Of a stretch of 64,000 bases of DNA, positions 36,563 through 45,982 are shown piece by piece; within the stretch, counting starts at the first letter, position 1; every line of letters begins with the position of its first letter. This DNA is from Salinicola corii (GTDB taxonomy: Bacteria; Pseudomonadota; Gammaproteobacteria; Pseudomonadales; Halomonadaceae). The stretch is taken from contig NZ_VTPX01000001.1 of the NCBI RefSeq assembly GCF_008298015.1, positions 434,001 through 498,000 of the forward strand, in the 5' to 3' direction. The position numbers and the translations under genes are program-made. A model generated the notes under the pieces. It saw nothing but the letters and a program-made list of their open reading frames with translations. It made no database searches and was not told the DNA's origin.

Positions 36563-37819
36563 TCAGCGATACCAGAGAACGACCTGGGGGAAGAGCAGGA
36601 ACAGCACCAGCAGGGCGATCAACGTGAAGTAGAAGGGGAGCAGGCTCTTGACCAGGCTCTCCATGCCGACCTTGCCGACGCCGCAGCCGACGTAGAGCAC
36701 CGTACCCACGGGAGGCGTGATCAGGCCGATCCCCAGGATGAACGACATCAGCACCCCGAAATAGACGGGATCGATGCCCAGCTTGACCACTACTGGCGTC
36801 ATCAGCGGCGCCAGAATCACCATCGCCGGCGTCAGGTCCATGAAGAAGCCGACCACCAGCAGGAAGCCAGACAGGATCAGCAGCAGCAGCAGTTTGTTCT
36901 CGGTAATGGCGGACAGGCTGACCACCAGTTGTTGCGGGATCATGTTGGCGGTGAGCAGCCAGGCGAGAACACTGGCGAAGGCCAGCAGCAGCATCACCAC
37001 GCCGGTCAGTTTGCCGGTGGCGATACAGAGTTCGAAGAAGCGCTTCAGCGTCAGACTGCGGTAGATGAAGAACGAGACCGCGAAGGCGTAGACCAGGGCG
37101 ATCGCCGCGCTTTCCGTCGGGGTGAAGACGCCCGAGAGGATCCCGCCGACGATAATGACCGGCAGCAGCAGTGCCAGCAGCGCTTCCTTCAACGCCGCGA
37201 ACAGCTCCGGTACCGAGAACGGTCGGCCGCGGCCGTTCTTGCGCGACTGGACATAGGTGGTCACCGCCAGCCCCAGCGTGATCAGGATGCCCGGCACGAT
37301 ACCTGCCATGAACAGCTGCGAGATCGAGGTATTGGTGACCACGCCGAACAGGATCATCGGTATCGAGGGCGGGATGATGATGCCGACCACCGACGCGGCC
37401 ACCACGATGGCCGTCGCCAGCGGCGCGCTGTAGCGATGCTGCTTCATCGGCTCGATCATCATGCTGCCGACGGCGGAAGCGTCGGCCACGGCCGAGCCGC
37501 TGATGCCGCCGAAGAACATCGATGTCAGCACCGCGACCTGGCCTAGGCCGCCGGCCACGAATCCGACCAGGGCGCTGGCCAGCCGAACCAGGCGGGTGGC
37601 GATGCCACCGGCGCTCATGACTTCCCCGACCAGGATAAACAGCGGAATGGCCAGAAGCGGGAAGGAGTCCAGGCCATTGACCGCCTGTGCCACGATCGGC
37701 GAGAGCGCGTAGCCGGACTCGAAGAAGATGAACAGGCTGATGGCCGCGAGACCGAACGAGATCGGCATGCCGATGACGATACAGATGGCCAGCCCTATCA
37801 GAATGCTCCATAGAATCAT
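36563..37819 (-). CDS. dctM: TRAP transporter large permease subunit
   Basis: Inner-membrane subunit of a sodium-driven C4-acid/sugar-acid importer, 418 residues with about 12 helices. The ATG at 37819 overlaps the DctQ stop as ATGA; the longer open frame runs through dctQ and is not coding. GGISGSAVADASAVGSMMIEPM and IIPPSIPMILFGV are classic DctM motifs. It belongs to a minus-strand operon (fuconate dehydratase, DctP, DctQ, DctM, fused oxidase), so the cargo is probably an aldonic or related acid. Confidence 0.93.
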   Translation of the reverse strand: MILWSILIGLAICIVIGMPISFGLAAISLFIFFESGYALSPIVAQAVNGLDSFPLLAIPLFILVGEVMSAGGIATRLVRLASALVGFVAGGLGQVAVLTSMFFGGISGSAVADASAVGSMMIEPMKQHRYSAPLATAIVVAASVVGIIIPPSIPMILFGVVTNTSISQLFMAGIVPGILITLGLAVTTYVQSRKNGRGRPFSVPELFAALKEALLALLLPVIIVGGILSGVFTPTESAAIALVYAFAVSFFIYRSLTLKRFFELCIATGKLTGVVMLLLAFASVLAWLLTANMIPQQLVVSLSAITENKLLLLLILSGFLLVVGFFMDLTPAMVILAPLMTPVVVKLGIDPVYFGVLMSFILGIGLITPPVGTVLYVGCGVGKVGMESLVKSLLPFYFTLIALLVLFLLFPQVVLWYR

Positions 37820-38304
37820 GGTGTCTTGCTCCGGAACAGGGAGAACAGGGCGATGGTGTTGGCGATGATCGTCAGGATCGCCATCACCGGCATGGCGCTG
37901 TACAGAAACGTCTGCGGAATGCCCAGCATCGGCGTGGCGCTGGTATAGCCCGAAATGACGTCGTTGAACCCCAGCAGGATGCAGATGCAGACGATGTAGA
38001 TGATGGCGATGCTCAGCAGCACGGCGGCCTTGCGCAGCCCGGCGGGTGCCTTGTCGCGGAAGAAGGTGACCGCCACATGCTCGTTGCCGAGGCTGCCGAC
38101 GCCGGCGCCGAGCAGAACCAACCAGATGAAGAGCACCCGGGAGAGCTCCTCGGCCCAGGTGTAGGAATAGTTGAGGACGAAGCGGCCAAAGACGTTGGCC
38201 GTAACGCAGAACACCACGCCCAGCACGAGTAGCCCGACAGCGATTTCCAGCGTTTGGCGTAGCCAGCCCAGGAAACCCCGGGCGGAAGGCGAGTCGGCAT
38301 TCAT
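37816..38304 (-). CDS. dctQ: TRAP transporter small permease subunit
   Basis: Four-helix inner-membrane protein of 162 residues that partners DctM. I chose the ATG at 38304 because GGAGG lies at proper distance; ATGs at 38307 and 38322 are alternatives. The helix with NYSYTWAEELSRVLFIWLV contains the conserved region of the DctQ family. It ends overlapping dctM, giving coupled translation. Confidence 0.9.
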   Translation of the reverse strand: MNADSPSARGFLGWLRQTLEIAVGLLVLGVVFCVTANVFGRFVLNYSYTWAEELSRVLFIWLVLLGAGVGSLGNEHVAVTFFRDKAPAGLRKAAVLLSIAIIYIVCICILLGFNDVISGYTSATPMLGIPQTFLYSAMPVMAILTIIANTIALFSLFRSKTP

Positions 38305-38366
38305 CATGACCTCCGTGATCACGCAATCGCCGCAGGCGCGAGTCGGCGCCTGCGGCGAACCGGTAC

Positions 38367-39461
38367 TTACTGAGTCTTGGACTCAGCGCGAATACGATCG
38401 ATCAGGTCGCCGCCAATCTTGTCACGCCAGTCGTCGTAGACCGGCGCCAGATCTTCCTGGAAGGTCGCGATCTGCTCTGGCGTCAGTTCGGTGATCTGCA
38501 TGCCCTGATCTTTCAGCTCCTGCTTGATCTGGTCGTTGAGAGTCCGGCTGACCTGACGCTCGTAGTCGCCCATCTGCTTTGCCGCCTCGCGCAGCAGTTG
38601 CTGATAGCTCTCCGGCAGCCGGTTCCAGAAGCGCTCGGACACCAGCGTGATGAACGGCGTGTAGACGTGGTTGGTCTCGGTGGCATACTGCTGCACTTCA
38701 TTGAATTTCGAGGATTCGATGGTGATCCACGGATTCTCCTGACCGTCGACGACTCCCTGCTCCAGCGCGGTGAAGAGCTCGGCGAAGGACATCGGAGTCG
38801 GATTCGCGCCCAGCGTACGCCAGATATCCAGGTGGATCGGGTTTTGCATGGTCCGGACCTTCAGGCCATCCAGGTCCGAGGGGGAGGTCACCGCCTGCTT
38901 GCTGTTGGTCAACTGGCGATAGCCGTTCTCGGCCCAGCCGATGGCGACCAGTCCCTTGGTGGAGGCGTCCTTCAGCATCTGCTGACCGATATCCCCGTCC
39001 AGTACCTTGTCGGCGATTTCCGGTGTCGGGAACAAGAATGGCAGGTCGAAGACGGCGAACTGCGGGAACATGCTGACCATGGGGGAGGTGGACGGCGCGG
39101 TCATCTCCAGCGTGCCGGCCTGGAGGGCACTGACCGACTGCAGGTCGTCGCCCAGCTGCGCGCTATGGAACGCCTGTACCTGGATATGACCGTCACTGCG
39201 TTGCTCGACGATCTTCTTGAAGTACTCCAGGCCGCGATACTGGGCGCTGGACTGGGTCAGGCCGATATTGAACTTGAGGCTGTAATCGTTGCCGTCACCC
39301 TCGACGACATCGCCGGTCACCTCCGGGAATGGCGGCATTTCGGTAGCGGCGGTGGCAGAGAGGCTAGTCAGACCCAGGACCGTTGCCATCACCAGCGTCG
39401 TCAACCGGGAACGGGCACGACTAGGGCGCGGAGTGGTGGGGAAGGATGTGATTGTTGTCAT
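38367..39461 (-). CDS. dctP: TRAP transporter solute-binding protein
   Basis: Periplasmic binding protein of 364 residues. The ATG at 39461 has GGAG six bases upstream; the frame extends further but without family sequence. A signal peptide with a long basic n-region ends near ATA-A (about 43). LFTALEQGVVDGQENPW is the DctP signature with the substrate-contacting Asn/Gln area, and Arg in LKVRTMQNPIHLDIW should bind the carboxylate. The operon suggests L-fuconate or another sugar acid as ligand. Confidence 0.93.
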   Translation of the reverse strand: MTTITSFPTTPRPSRARSRLTTLVMATVLGLTSLSATAATEMPPFPEVTGDVVEGDGNDYSLKFNIGLTQSSAQYRGLEYFKKIVEQRSDGHIQVQAFHSAQLGDDLQSVSALQAGTLEMTAPSTSPMVSMFPQFAVFDLPFLFPTPEIADKVLDGDIGQQMLKDASTKGLVAIGWAENGYRQLTNSKQAVTSPSDLDGLKVRTMQNPIHLDIWRTLGANPTPMSFAELFTALEQGVVDGQENPWITIESSKFNEVQQYATETNHVYTPFITLVSERFWNRLPESYQQLLREAAKQMGDYERQVSRTLNDQIKQELKDQGMQITELTPEQIATFQEDLAPVYDDWRDKIGGDLIDRIRAESKTQ

Positions 39462-39590
39462 CTTCAGCTCCATAGCTTTGGTGGCGCTTCTCGCGTGAGT
39501 GGCATGAATAGCGTGAGTGACTTGCTGCATGGCGACGCCGGTCTCGGCGGCGTCCGAATGCTCTGGGTGGCGGGCGTCCGGTGCCAAGGG

Positions 39591-40889
39591 CTATTGCCAG
39601 GCGCTGCCGCCTGGAAAGCGGTGGGCCTCGAGTGAACTGGCTTTCATGGTGACGCCGTAGCCGGCGGCGTCCGGTATCTGGTAATGCCCGCGATCGATCC
39701 GAACCGGGTCGACGAAGTGCTCGTGCAGGTGGTCGACGTACTCCAGCAGACGACCCTCGAGCGAGCCGGAAACGGCGATGTAATCGAACATGGAGATATG
39801 CTGGGTGTACTCGCATAGGCCCACGCCGCCGCCATGGGGGCAGACCGGGATGTCGTGCTTCGCGGCCATTAGCAGCACCACGATCACCTCGTTGAGTCCG
39901 CCCAGGCGGGCGGCATCCAACTGGCAGAAATCGATCGCGTCTGCCTGGAAGAGCTGCTTGAACATCACCCGGTTATGGCAGTGCTCGCCCGTGGCGACGC
40001 CGATCGGTGCCAGGCGGTGGCGAATCTCGGCATGACCGAGCACGTCGTCCGGACTGGTGGGCTCCTCGATCCAGTGTGGCCGGAACTCGGCCAGCCGACG
40101 CATGTTGGCGATCGCCTCATCGACGTCCCACATCTGATTGGCGTCCATCATCAACAGGCGCTCTTCGCCGATCTCCTCGCGCAGAATCCGGGCCCGTCGT
40201 CGATCTTCCTCGATGTTGCCGCCGACCTTCTGCTTGAAGTGCTCCCAGCCAGCCGCGATCGCCTCCCGGCACAGCGAGCGCATCTTCTCCTCGGAGTAGC
40301 CCAGCCAGCCGGCGGACGTGGTATAGGCGGGATAGCCGTGCTCGCGCATGGAGGCCTCGCGTTCGGCCTTGCCCGCTTCGCGGCGCTTGAGCAGGCCGAT
40401 CGCCTCTTCCGGCGTCAAGGCATCGGTGACGAAGCGGAAATCGAGGCAGCGGACCAGCTCCTCGGGCGTCATGTCGGCCAGCAGCTTCCACACCGGCTTG
40501 CCCTCCCGCTTGGCCCACAGATCCCAGATCGCGTTGATCATCGCCGAGCAGGCCAGATGAATGACACCTTTCTCCGGCCCCAGCCAGCGCAACTGACTGT
40601 CCCCGCTGGTGAGCTCCCGCCAGTACGCGCCCATGTCGGCGGTGATGTCCGCCAGCGAATGTCCCTCCAGGCGCGTCGCCAGCGACTCGACGGCGGTGAC
40701 GCATATCTCGTTGCCGCGTCCGATGGTGAAGGTCAGACCGTGGCCGGTAATACCATCGTCGGCATCGGTGTGCAGAATGACGTAGGTGGCTGAGTAGTCC
40801 GGCGCGGCGTTCATCGCATCCGACCCGTCCAGTTCACGGGAGGTCGGAAAGCGGATGTCCTGAACTTCGACGCGTTGAATCGTGGGCAT
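39591..40889 (-). CDS. L-fuconate dehydratase (enolase superfamily)
   Basis: 432-residue enzyme converting L-fuconate to 2-keto-3-deoxy-L-fuconate. From memory it follows the Xanthomonas FucD sequence closely (RFPTSRELDGSDAMN, SQLRWLGPEKGV, YPAYTTSAGWLGYS, EEPTSPDDVLGHA). The active site is visible: Lys219 and Lys221 (FKQKVGG), metal ligands Asp249, Glu275 and Glu302, and His352 in CPHGGG. It heads the minus-strand TRAP operon and is divergent from a LysR regulator. Activity on related acids such as L-galactonate or D-arabinonate cannot be excluded. Confidence 0.9.
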   Translation of the reverse strand: MPTIQRVEVQDIRFPTSRELDGSDAMNAAPDYSATYVILHTDADDGITGHGLTFTIGRGNEICVTAVESLATRLEGHSLADITADMGAYWRELTSGDSQLRWLGPEKGVIHLACSAMINAIWDLWAKREGKPVWKLLADMTPEELVRCLDFRFVTDALTPEEAIGLLKRREAGKAEREASMREHGYPAYTTSAGWLGYSEEKMRSLCREAIAAGWEHFKQKVGGNIEEDRRRARILREEIGEERLLMMDANQMWDVDEAIANMRRLAEFRPHWIEEPTSPDDVLGHAEIRHRLAPIGVATGEHCHNRVMFKQLFQADAIDFCQLDAARLGGLNEVIVVLLMAAKHDIPVCPHGGGVGLCEYTQHISMFDYIAVSGSLEGRLLEYVDHLHEHFVDPVRIDRGHYQIPDAAGYGVTMKASSLEAHRFPGGSAWQ

Positions 40890-41158
40890 GCCGATGAGCT
40901 TCCTTGCCTGGAGAGGATTGAATGGGGAGTTCGTAGCTTTAACGCCCTTAAATATCGGAAAGGTACAGCCTTTTTTGTCTTCTATTTTTCAAAAATGAAA
41001 AAGATCATTTTTGGATATTGGTCGAAAGTATGGAGCGGATATTCCCGGTTATTCGATAGCCTAATCGGCGCTCGTGATCGGTGGCTAATCGTTTTTTTTG
41101 CAACCCCGATAACCGGGGGTTATTGTCTTTGACCAAAGGATTATGCGGGGTGGTATCG
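40890..41158. promoter_or_regulatory. Divergent promoter region of the fuconate dehydratase and LysR genes, with two palindromes
   Basis: AT-rich relative to its flanks. CAAAAATGA-AAAAGA-TCATTTTTG at 40990-41013 is a perfect 9-bp inverted repeat, and ATAACC-GGG-GGTTAT at 41109-41123 is a second palindrome 35 bases before the lysR start. Either could be an operator for the LysR protein or another regulator. The assignment is inference. Confidence 0.5.
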
Positions 41159-42088
41159 ATGTCCAACGATAGTCGTATTCACGTCAAGGGCTGGTTGCGC
41201 ATCAAGCACCTCGTGCTGCTGGTCACGCTGGACGAGAGTCGCAATCTCCACGCCACGTCGCGCCATATGAACATGAGTCAGCCCGCGGCCAGCAAGATGC
41301 TCAAGGACATCGAGACCTTCTTCGGTATGACGCTTTTCTACCGCCAGCCTCGCCACATGGAAATCACCGATGCCGGACGGTTGCTGGTGCGCTATGCCCG
41401 CAGCATCCTCAACGATACCGACCGCCTGATCGACGATCTCGTCTCGCTGCGGGAGGGCGGTTACGGCAAGCTCGTCATCGGCTCGGTGCCGGGAGCGGCG
41501 CCGCTGTTGCTGCCCAGGGCAATCACCTCGATCAAGGCGCGGCGTCCGCAACTGGCGGTGAGCCTGTTCGAGAACTCCAGCGACCGGCTGCTGGCGGACC
41601 TGGAGTACAAGCGCCTGGACGTGGTGATCGGGCGCGTGACGGAACACGCCCAGCACCACCTGTTCGACTTCATGCCCCTGCAGGCGGAGCCGGTCTCGAT
41701 CGTGGTCAGGGCGGGGCATCCGCTGTGCGAACGCCCCCCGGGGCTGGGCGAGATCGTGCGCTGGCCCTGGGTACTGCATCCCATGAGCAGCCCAATGCGA
41801 GGGTTGTTCGAGGTGGCGCTGGCGGAGTCGGGCGTGGCTTCCCCCCGCAACGTGGTGGAAACCACGTCGACACAGACGACGCTGCAACTGGTGAGCTCAT
41901 CGGACGCCATCGCCCTGCTGCCGACGTCGGTGCTCAAGACCGCGATCTCGGCGGGTAAATTCACCGCGCTGCCGCTGGTGATCGGCGAGCCGCTGGGCTA
42001 TTACGGCGTGCTGACCCGCAAGGGGGAAGAGATATCGGATGTGGTCGGCGAGTTCATCGATACCCTGTTGATGCGCGACGACGCCTGA
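41159..42088 (+). CDS. LysR-family transcriptional regulator of the sugar-acid region
   Basis: 309-residue regulator; the ATG at 41159 puts the helix-turn-helix (RHMNMSQPAASKMLKDIETFFG) at the usual place. The sequence LKHLVLLVTLDESRNLHATS-like start and the ligand domain resemble the GbpR/CbbR-type regulators of sugar genes by eye. It is divergent from the fuconate dehydratase gene and convergent with the FAH gene. It probably activates the dehydratase/TRAP operon. Confidence 0.88.
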   Translation: MSNDSRIHVKGWLRIKHLVLLVTLDESRNLHATSRHMNMSQPAASKMLKDIETFFGMTLFYRQPRHMEITDAGRLLVRYARSILNDTDRLIDDLVSLREGGYGKLVIGSVPGAAPLLLPRAITSIKARRPQLAVSLFENSSDRLLADLEYKRLDVVIGRVTEHAQHHLFDFMPLQAEPVSIVVRAGHPLCERPPGLGEIVRWPWVLHPMSSPMRGLFEVALAESGVASPRNVVETTSTQTTLQLVSSSDAIALLPTSVLKTAISAGKFTALPLVIGEPLGYYGVLTRKGEEISDVVGEFIDTLLMRDDA

Positions 42089-42114
42089 GCGCCGCCGGTC
42101 CGACGACGGCGCTC
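42087..42114. terminator. Possible hairpin between convergent lysR and FAH genes
   Basis: GAGCGCCG (42087-42094) pairs with CGGCGCTC (42107-42114), an 8-bp GC-rich stem that begins within the lysR stop codon, with a 12-base loop. No T run follows, so it is weak evidence for termination. Confidence 0.3.
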
Positions 42115-42153
42115 GCTGCAGTCTTGCGGTGAGCGGGGCGTTCGCGATCGATG

Positions 42154-43353
42154 TCAGCGCTGGCCGAGATGGGCCAGCAGGGCGCGAATACCGAAGGTCC
42201 AGGGTGGTAGCCGATCGCTGCGATCGACCACGTTGGTCAGCGCGCCCAGCCTGGACGTCGAGATCGTCACCCGGTCGCCCACATGATGGGTGAAGCCCTG
42301 GCCCTCGCCGTCCCGGTCCTGGATCGGCGAGAACATGGTGCCAAGGAACAGCATGAAGCCGTCGGGATACTGGTGGTGGGCACCGTAGGTCTGCGCCACC
42401 AGGTCGAGCGGATCGCGGCTGATTTCGCGCATGTCGCTCTCGCCCTCCAGCACGAAGTCGTCGTCCACCCCCTCGATGAGTAGCGAGACCCTGGCGTTGC
42501 GCACGTCGTCGATGCCGAAGTGTTCGTCGAACAGGCGGATGAAGGGGCCGATCGAGCAGGAGGCGTTGTTGTCCTTGGCCTTGCCCAGCAGCAGGGCGCT
42601 GCGGCCCTCGATATCGCGCAGATTGACGTCGTTGCCGAGGGTCGCGCCACGCACCCGGCCCTCGGCGTCCACCGCCAGCACGATCTCCGGCTCCGGATTG
42701 TTCCATTGGGAGGCGGGGTGCAGGCCGACTCGCGCACCGTGGCCGACGGCGGACAGCGGCTGCGCCTTGGAGAACACCTCGGCATCGGGGCCGATGCCCA
42801 CTTCCATGTACTGCGACCAGCCGCCACGGGCTTGCAGCTCGGCCTTCAGCGCCATCGCTTCCTCCGAACCGGGCTCGATCCGCGACAGGTCGCCACCGAT
42901 CAACGCCTGGATCTCCTCGCGCAGCTCGGCGGCACGCTTGAGGTCGCCACCGGCCTGCTCCTCGATCACCCGCTCCAGCAGGCTGACGGCGAAGGTCACG
43001 CCGCAGGCCTTGATCGCCTGCACGTCGCAGGGGGCCAGGAGATAGGGCGCCTGCGGTATATCCGCATGGCTGTTGGCGAGCACTTCGGCCAGGGTGCCGA
43101 CGGTGTCGCCGGGCGCTTCGCGAACGAGCCAGGTCGCGTCGTCGCGTTCCAGCAGGTCGGCCATGGTGGCCACGTGGCGGGAGAGGTCGACCAGCGTATC
43201 GCCGCGCAGCGCCACCGGCGCCGGCCCGGCCCGGCCGCCGGCGCTCTCCAGCCAGACGCGACCCACCAGGAGGGCGCGATCGGCATCGTCGGGCAGGCAA
43301 TGCCCGGCCTGGCGTTGCGGGGAAAGGGAGTCGGGATCGTTGAATGAGGCCAT
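42154..43353 (-). CDS. Fumarylacetoacetate hydrolase-family enzyme
   Basis: 399-residue FAH-fold protein, longer than typical hydrolases and of the length of 2-keto-3-deoxy-sugar-acid dehydratases of the XylX kind. The metal-binding core is visible around SQYMEVGIGPDAEVFSKAQPL, HPASQWNNPEPEI and GNDVNLRDIEGRS. AGGAG precedes the ATG. Last gene of the TctCBA unit, 45 bases after the Ldh-family gene. It may cleave a 2,4-diketo-3-deoxy acid, or dehydrate a 2-keto-3-deoxy acid; the sequence does not decide. Confidence 0.85.
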   Translation of the reverse strand: MASFNDPDSLSPQRQAGHCLPDDADRALLVGRVWLESAGGRAGPAPVALRGDTLVDLSRHVATMADLLERDDATWLVREAPGDTVGTLAEVLANSHADIPQAPYLLAPCDVQAIKACGVTFAVSLLERVIEEQAGGDLKRAAELREEIQALIGGDLSRIEPGSEEAMALKAELQARGGWSQYMEVGIGPDAEVFSKAQPLSAVGHGARVGLHPASQWNNPEPEIVLAVDAEGRVRGATLGNDVNLRDIEGRSALLLGKAKDNNASCSIGPFIRLFDEHFGIDDVRNARVSLLIEGVDDDFVLEGESDMREISRDPLDLVAQTYGAHHQYPDGFMLFLGTMFSPIQDRDGEGQGFTHHVGDRVTISTSRLGALTNVVDRSDRLPPWTFGIRALLAHLGQR

Positions 43354-43398
43354 GTAGCGGTGAGCTCCTGTCGAGTCGAGAGAGAAAGTGGGATTGCT

Positions 43399-44454
43399 TC
43401 AGCCGAAAGCGGTATTGCCCGATAGCGACGAGTCTGCCACGGCCTCGCGCATGGCCTCCACCACGTCCGGTGGTAAGGGGATGCCGTTGTCCAGATAGTC
43501 CCGGCGGCGGGAGAGGCCGGACTGACCCGGCAGGCGCACCGGCCGCTCGGGATCGCGCGGCCGGCTGCCGAGGCAGCGTCTGGCGATGTGGTCGGTCTCG
43601 TCGAGGAAGGAGTCCGTGCCACCGAAACGGGCCGGATCGATCACCATGACCATCACCGACGCTCCCCAGCCCTCCGGGGAGTCCTTGCGTCCGTAGCCGG
43701 AAAGGGCCGACGTCAAGGCTTCGACCATCAGCCCCAGCGCAAAGCCCTTGTGGCCGAAGGCGAGTTCGCCCAGGGGCAGGATGCTCCCCTCCGGGGAGGC
43801 GAAATAGTCCTCGGGATCGTCACTGACCTCGCCGTGGCCGGTGAGAATCGCCGGGTGGCCGAGCCTGTCGCCGGCGGCACGGGTCTTGCCCACGGTGCCG
43901 TTGGTGATCGTCGACATGCTGACGTCGATCAGTAGCGGCTGTTCGCGCCCGGGGATACCGACCGCCAGCGGGTTTGGGGTGTAGACCCGGTCCAGGCCGC
44001 CGAACGGTGCGACCGAGGCGACCGCCGGATCCGAGGTCAATATCAGCGGAACCAGGTTGGCCTCGACCAGCGGTTGCAGGTACGCCGCCAGGCACGCGAT
44101 GTGGTGCGACCGCTTGAGACTGACCATCCCGATCCCGAACGTAGTGGCCGCGTCGCGACAGTGGTCCAGCGCGCGTTGCACCAGGTACGGACCCAGCAGG
44201 TAGTGGCCGTCGAACAGCGCCGCGACCGGGCTGTTCTCCTGGATCTCGAGCCGGCTGTGATCGCCGCAGGCATGGCCCGCCTTGAGATCCTTGAGATAGC
44301 CGTTGGCCAGTTTCACGCCGTGGGTGTGGTGACCGAGCAGGTCGCCCTCGACCAGGATGCGCGCGGTGGTTTCCGCCACATCGGCGCTGGCGCCGTTCTC
44401 GGTGAACAAGGTGAACAGCGTGGCGCGCAGGGTATCGGCGTCGTAGCGTGTCAT
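43399..44454 (-). CDS. Ldh-family (malate/ureidoglycolate-type) NAD(P)-dependent dehydrogenase
   Basis: 351-residue member of the LDH2/MDH2 family, which includes 2,3-diketo-L-gulonate reductase and ureidoglycolate dehydrogenase. GDLLGHHTHGVKL, the catalytic SLKRSHHIACLAAYL and PFGGLDRVYTPNPLAVGIP are family signatures. Its ATG overlaps the TctA stop (ATGA). In this context it could oxidise a 2-keto-3-deoxy acid before cleavage by the neighbouring FAH enzyme, as in the L-fucose route; that role is inference. Confidence 0.9.
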   Translation of the reverse strand: MTRYDADTLRATLFTLFTENGASADVAETTARILVEGDLLGHHTHGVKLANGYLKDLKAGHACGDHSRLEIQENSPVAALFDGHYLLGPYLVQRALDHCRDAATTFGIGMVSLKRSHHIACLAAYLQPLVEANLVPLILTSDPAVASVAPFGGLDRVYTPNPLAVGIPGREQPLLIDVSMSTITNGTVGKTRAAGDRLGHPAILTGHGEVSDDPEDYFASPEGSILPLGELAFGHKGFALGLMVEALTSALSGYGRKDSPEGWGASVMVMVIDPARFGGTDSFLDETDHIARRCLGSRPRDPERPVRLPGQSGLSRRRDYLDNGIPLPPDVVEAMREAVADSSLSGNTAFG

Positions 44455-45968
44455 GAGGACCTCGGTGTCTGGTCGGTTTGCGCCGGGCGGCGCCAGTGTC
44501 GGAATAGGCGAATCAGCGTGGGCAGCGCCCAGATCAGAATGACCAGCGCGCCCAGCGCGGCGCTGATCGGCCGTTCGAAGAAGGCCAGCAGGTCGCCGTT
44601 GGATTTCAGCATCGAACTCATGAAGCTGTTCTCCAGCGTGCCGCCGAGCACCAGGCCCAGGATCGCCGGCGCCATGGGGAAGTCATTGCGGGCCAGCACG
44701 AACGCTACCAGCCCGATGATCAGCATGATCCAGATGTCGGTGATCGAGTTGTTGATGGCGAAGGCGCCGACGATGCAGAAGCTCAGAATCACCGGCATCA
44801 GCAGCTTGCGCGGGGTCAGGATGAACACCTTCGAGGCGCGAATGGCGAGGTAGCCGATCGGCAGCATGATCAGGTTGGCGACGAAGAATACCGTGAACAG
44901 CGCATAGACCTGGCCGCCGCCGTTCATGAAGATCGTCGGCCCCGGGTTCATGCCCTTCATGTAGAGCACGCCGATGACGATGGCGGTGATGGTGTCGCCC
45001 GGTATGCCGAACACCAGCGCCGGTACCCAGGCACCGCTGATGCCGGAGTTGTTGGCGGAGCTGGCATCGACGATGCCCTCGATATGGCCGGTGCCATATT
45101 TCTCCTTCTCCTTGGAGCGACTCTTGCCCAGCGCATAGGCGATCCACGCGGCGATATCCGCACCCGCGCCAGGCAGCGCACCGATCAGCGTGCCCAGCGA
45201 ACTGCCGCGCAGGATGTTGCGCCAGTAGGTCTTGACGTGCCCCGGAGCGTTGGCGAACACGCTGTCCTTGGCCATTACCGGGACGCTGCGCGCTTCGGCC
45301 CGCGAGCCGTAGAACATCATGATCTCGTTGAGCGCAAACATGCCGATCATCACCGGGATGAAATTGATGCCGGCCATCAGGTCGGGCACGCCGAAGGTGA
45401 AGCGCGGCGCGCCGCTCATCATGTCGAGACCGACGGTCGACAGCAGCAGTCCCACGGTCAGCGACAGGAACGCTTTGACCCGGGAACCGATGGCGATGAA
45501 GATCGAGCTGCTCAAGCCCAGCAGGGCGAGCCAGAAGTACTCGAACGAGCTGAAGTTGAGCGCCATTTCGGCCAGCGAGGGGGAGACGAAGACCAGCACC
45601 ATGGTGCCGAACAGCCCGCCGATGACGGAGCAGATCAGGTTGGTGCCCAGCGTTTCCCGGGCGCGGCCCTTCTGGGCGAGACGATAGGACTCACCAACAT
45701 AGGCCGCGGATGCCGGCGTGCCGGGGATATTGAGATAGGTGCCGGGAATGTCGCCGGCGAAGATCGCCATGGCCGAGGTCGCCACGATGGCGGCAATGGC
45801 CGGGGTGGCATCCATGTAGAACGTGATCGGCACCAGCAGAGCCACTGCCATGGTGGCGGTCAGGCCGGGAATGGCGCCCACGAAGAGTCCGAAGACGGCC
45901 GCCGCGACGATGAACAGCATCGTCTGGACGTTGAACACCATTGCCAGGCCTTGCAGAAAGGAGTCCAT
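44451..45968 (-). CDS. tctA: Tripartite tricarboxylate transporter large permease
   Basis: 505-residue inner-membrane protein with about 12 helices. GAIPGLTATMAVALLVPITF and the second repeat GALPGAGADIAAWIAYALGK are the paired glycine/proline motifs of TctA. The ATG at 45968 is preferred over a TTG at 45974. With TctB and TctC it forms a cation-coupled importer of carboxylates. Its stop overlaps the dehydrogenase start. Confidence 0.95.
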   Translation of the reverse strand: MDSFLQGLAMVFNVQTMLFIVAAAVFGLFVGAIPGLTATMAVALLVPITFYMDATPAIAAIVATSAMAIFAGDIPGTYLNIPGTPASAAYVGESYRLAQKGRARETLGTNLICSVIGGLFGTMVLVFVSPSLAEMALNFSSFEYFWLALLGLSSSIFIAIGSRVKAFLSLTVGLLLSTVGLDMMSGAPRFTFGVPDLMAGINFIPVMIGMFALNEIMMFYGSRAEARSVPVMAKDSVFANAPGHVKTYWRNILRGSSLGTLIGALPGAGADIAAWIAYALGKSRSKEKEKYGTGHIEGIVDASSANNSGISGAWVPALVFGIPGDTITAIVIGVLYMKGMNPGPTIFMNGGGQVYALFTVFFVANLIMLPIGYLAIRASKVFILTPRKLLMPVILSFCIVGAFAINNSITDIWIMLIIGLVAFVLARNDFPMAPAILGLVLGGTLENSFMSSMLKSNGDLLAFFERPISAALGALVILIWALPTLIRLFRHWRRPAQTDQTPRSS

Positions 45969-45982
45969 GAGCAATCACCAGG

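Noticed and set aside
36563-38326. DctQ-DctM fusion frame of 587 residues
   Set aside because: The upstream part reads in a non-coding frame over dctQ; the true DctM start overlaps the DctQ stop.
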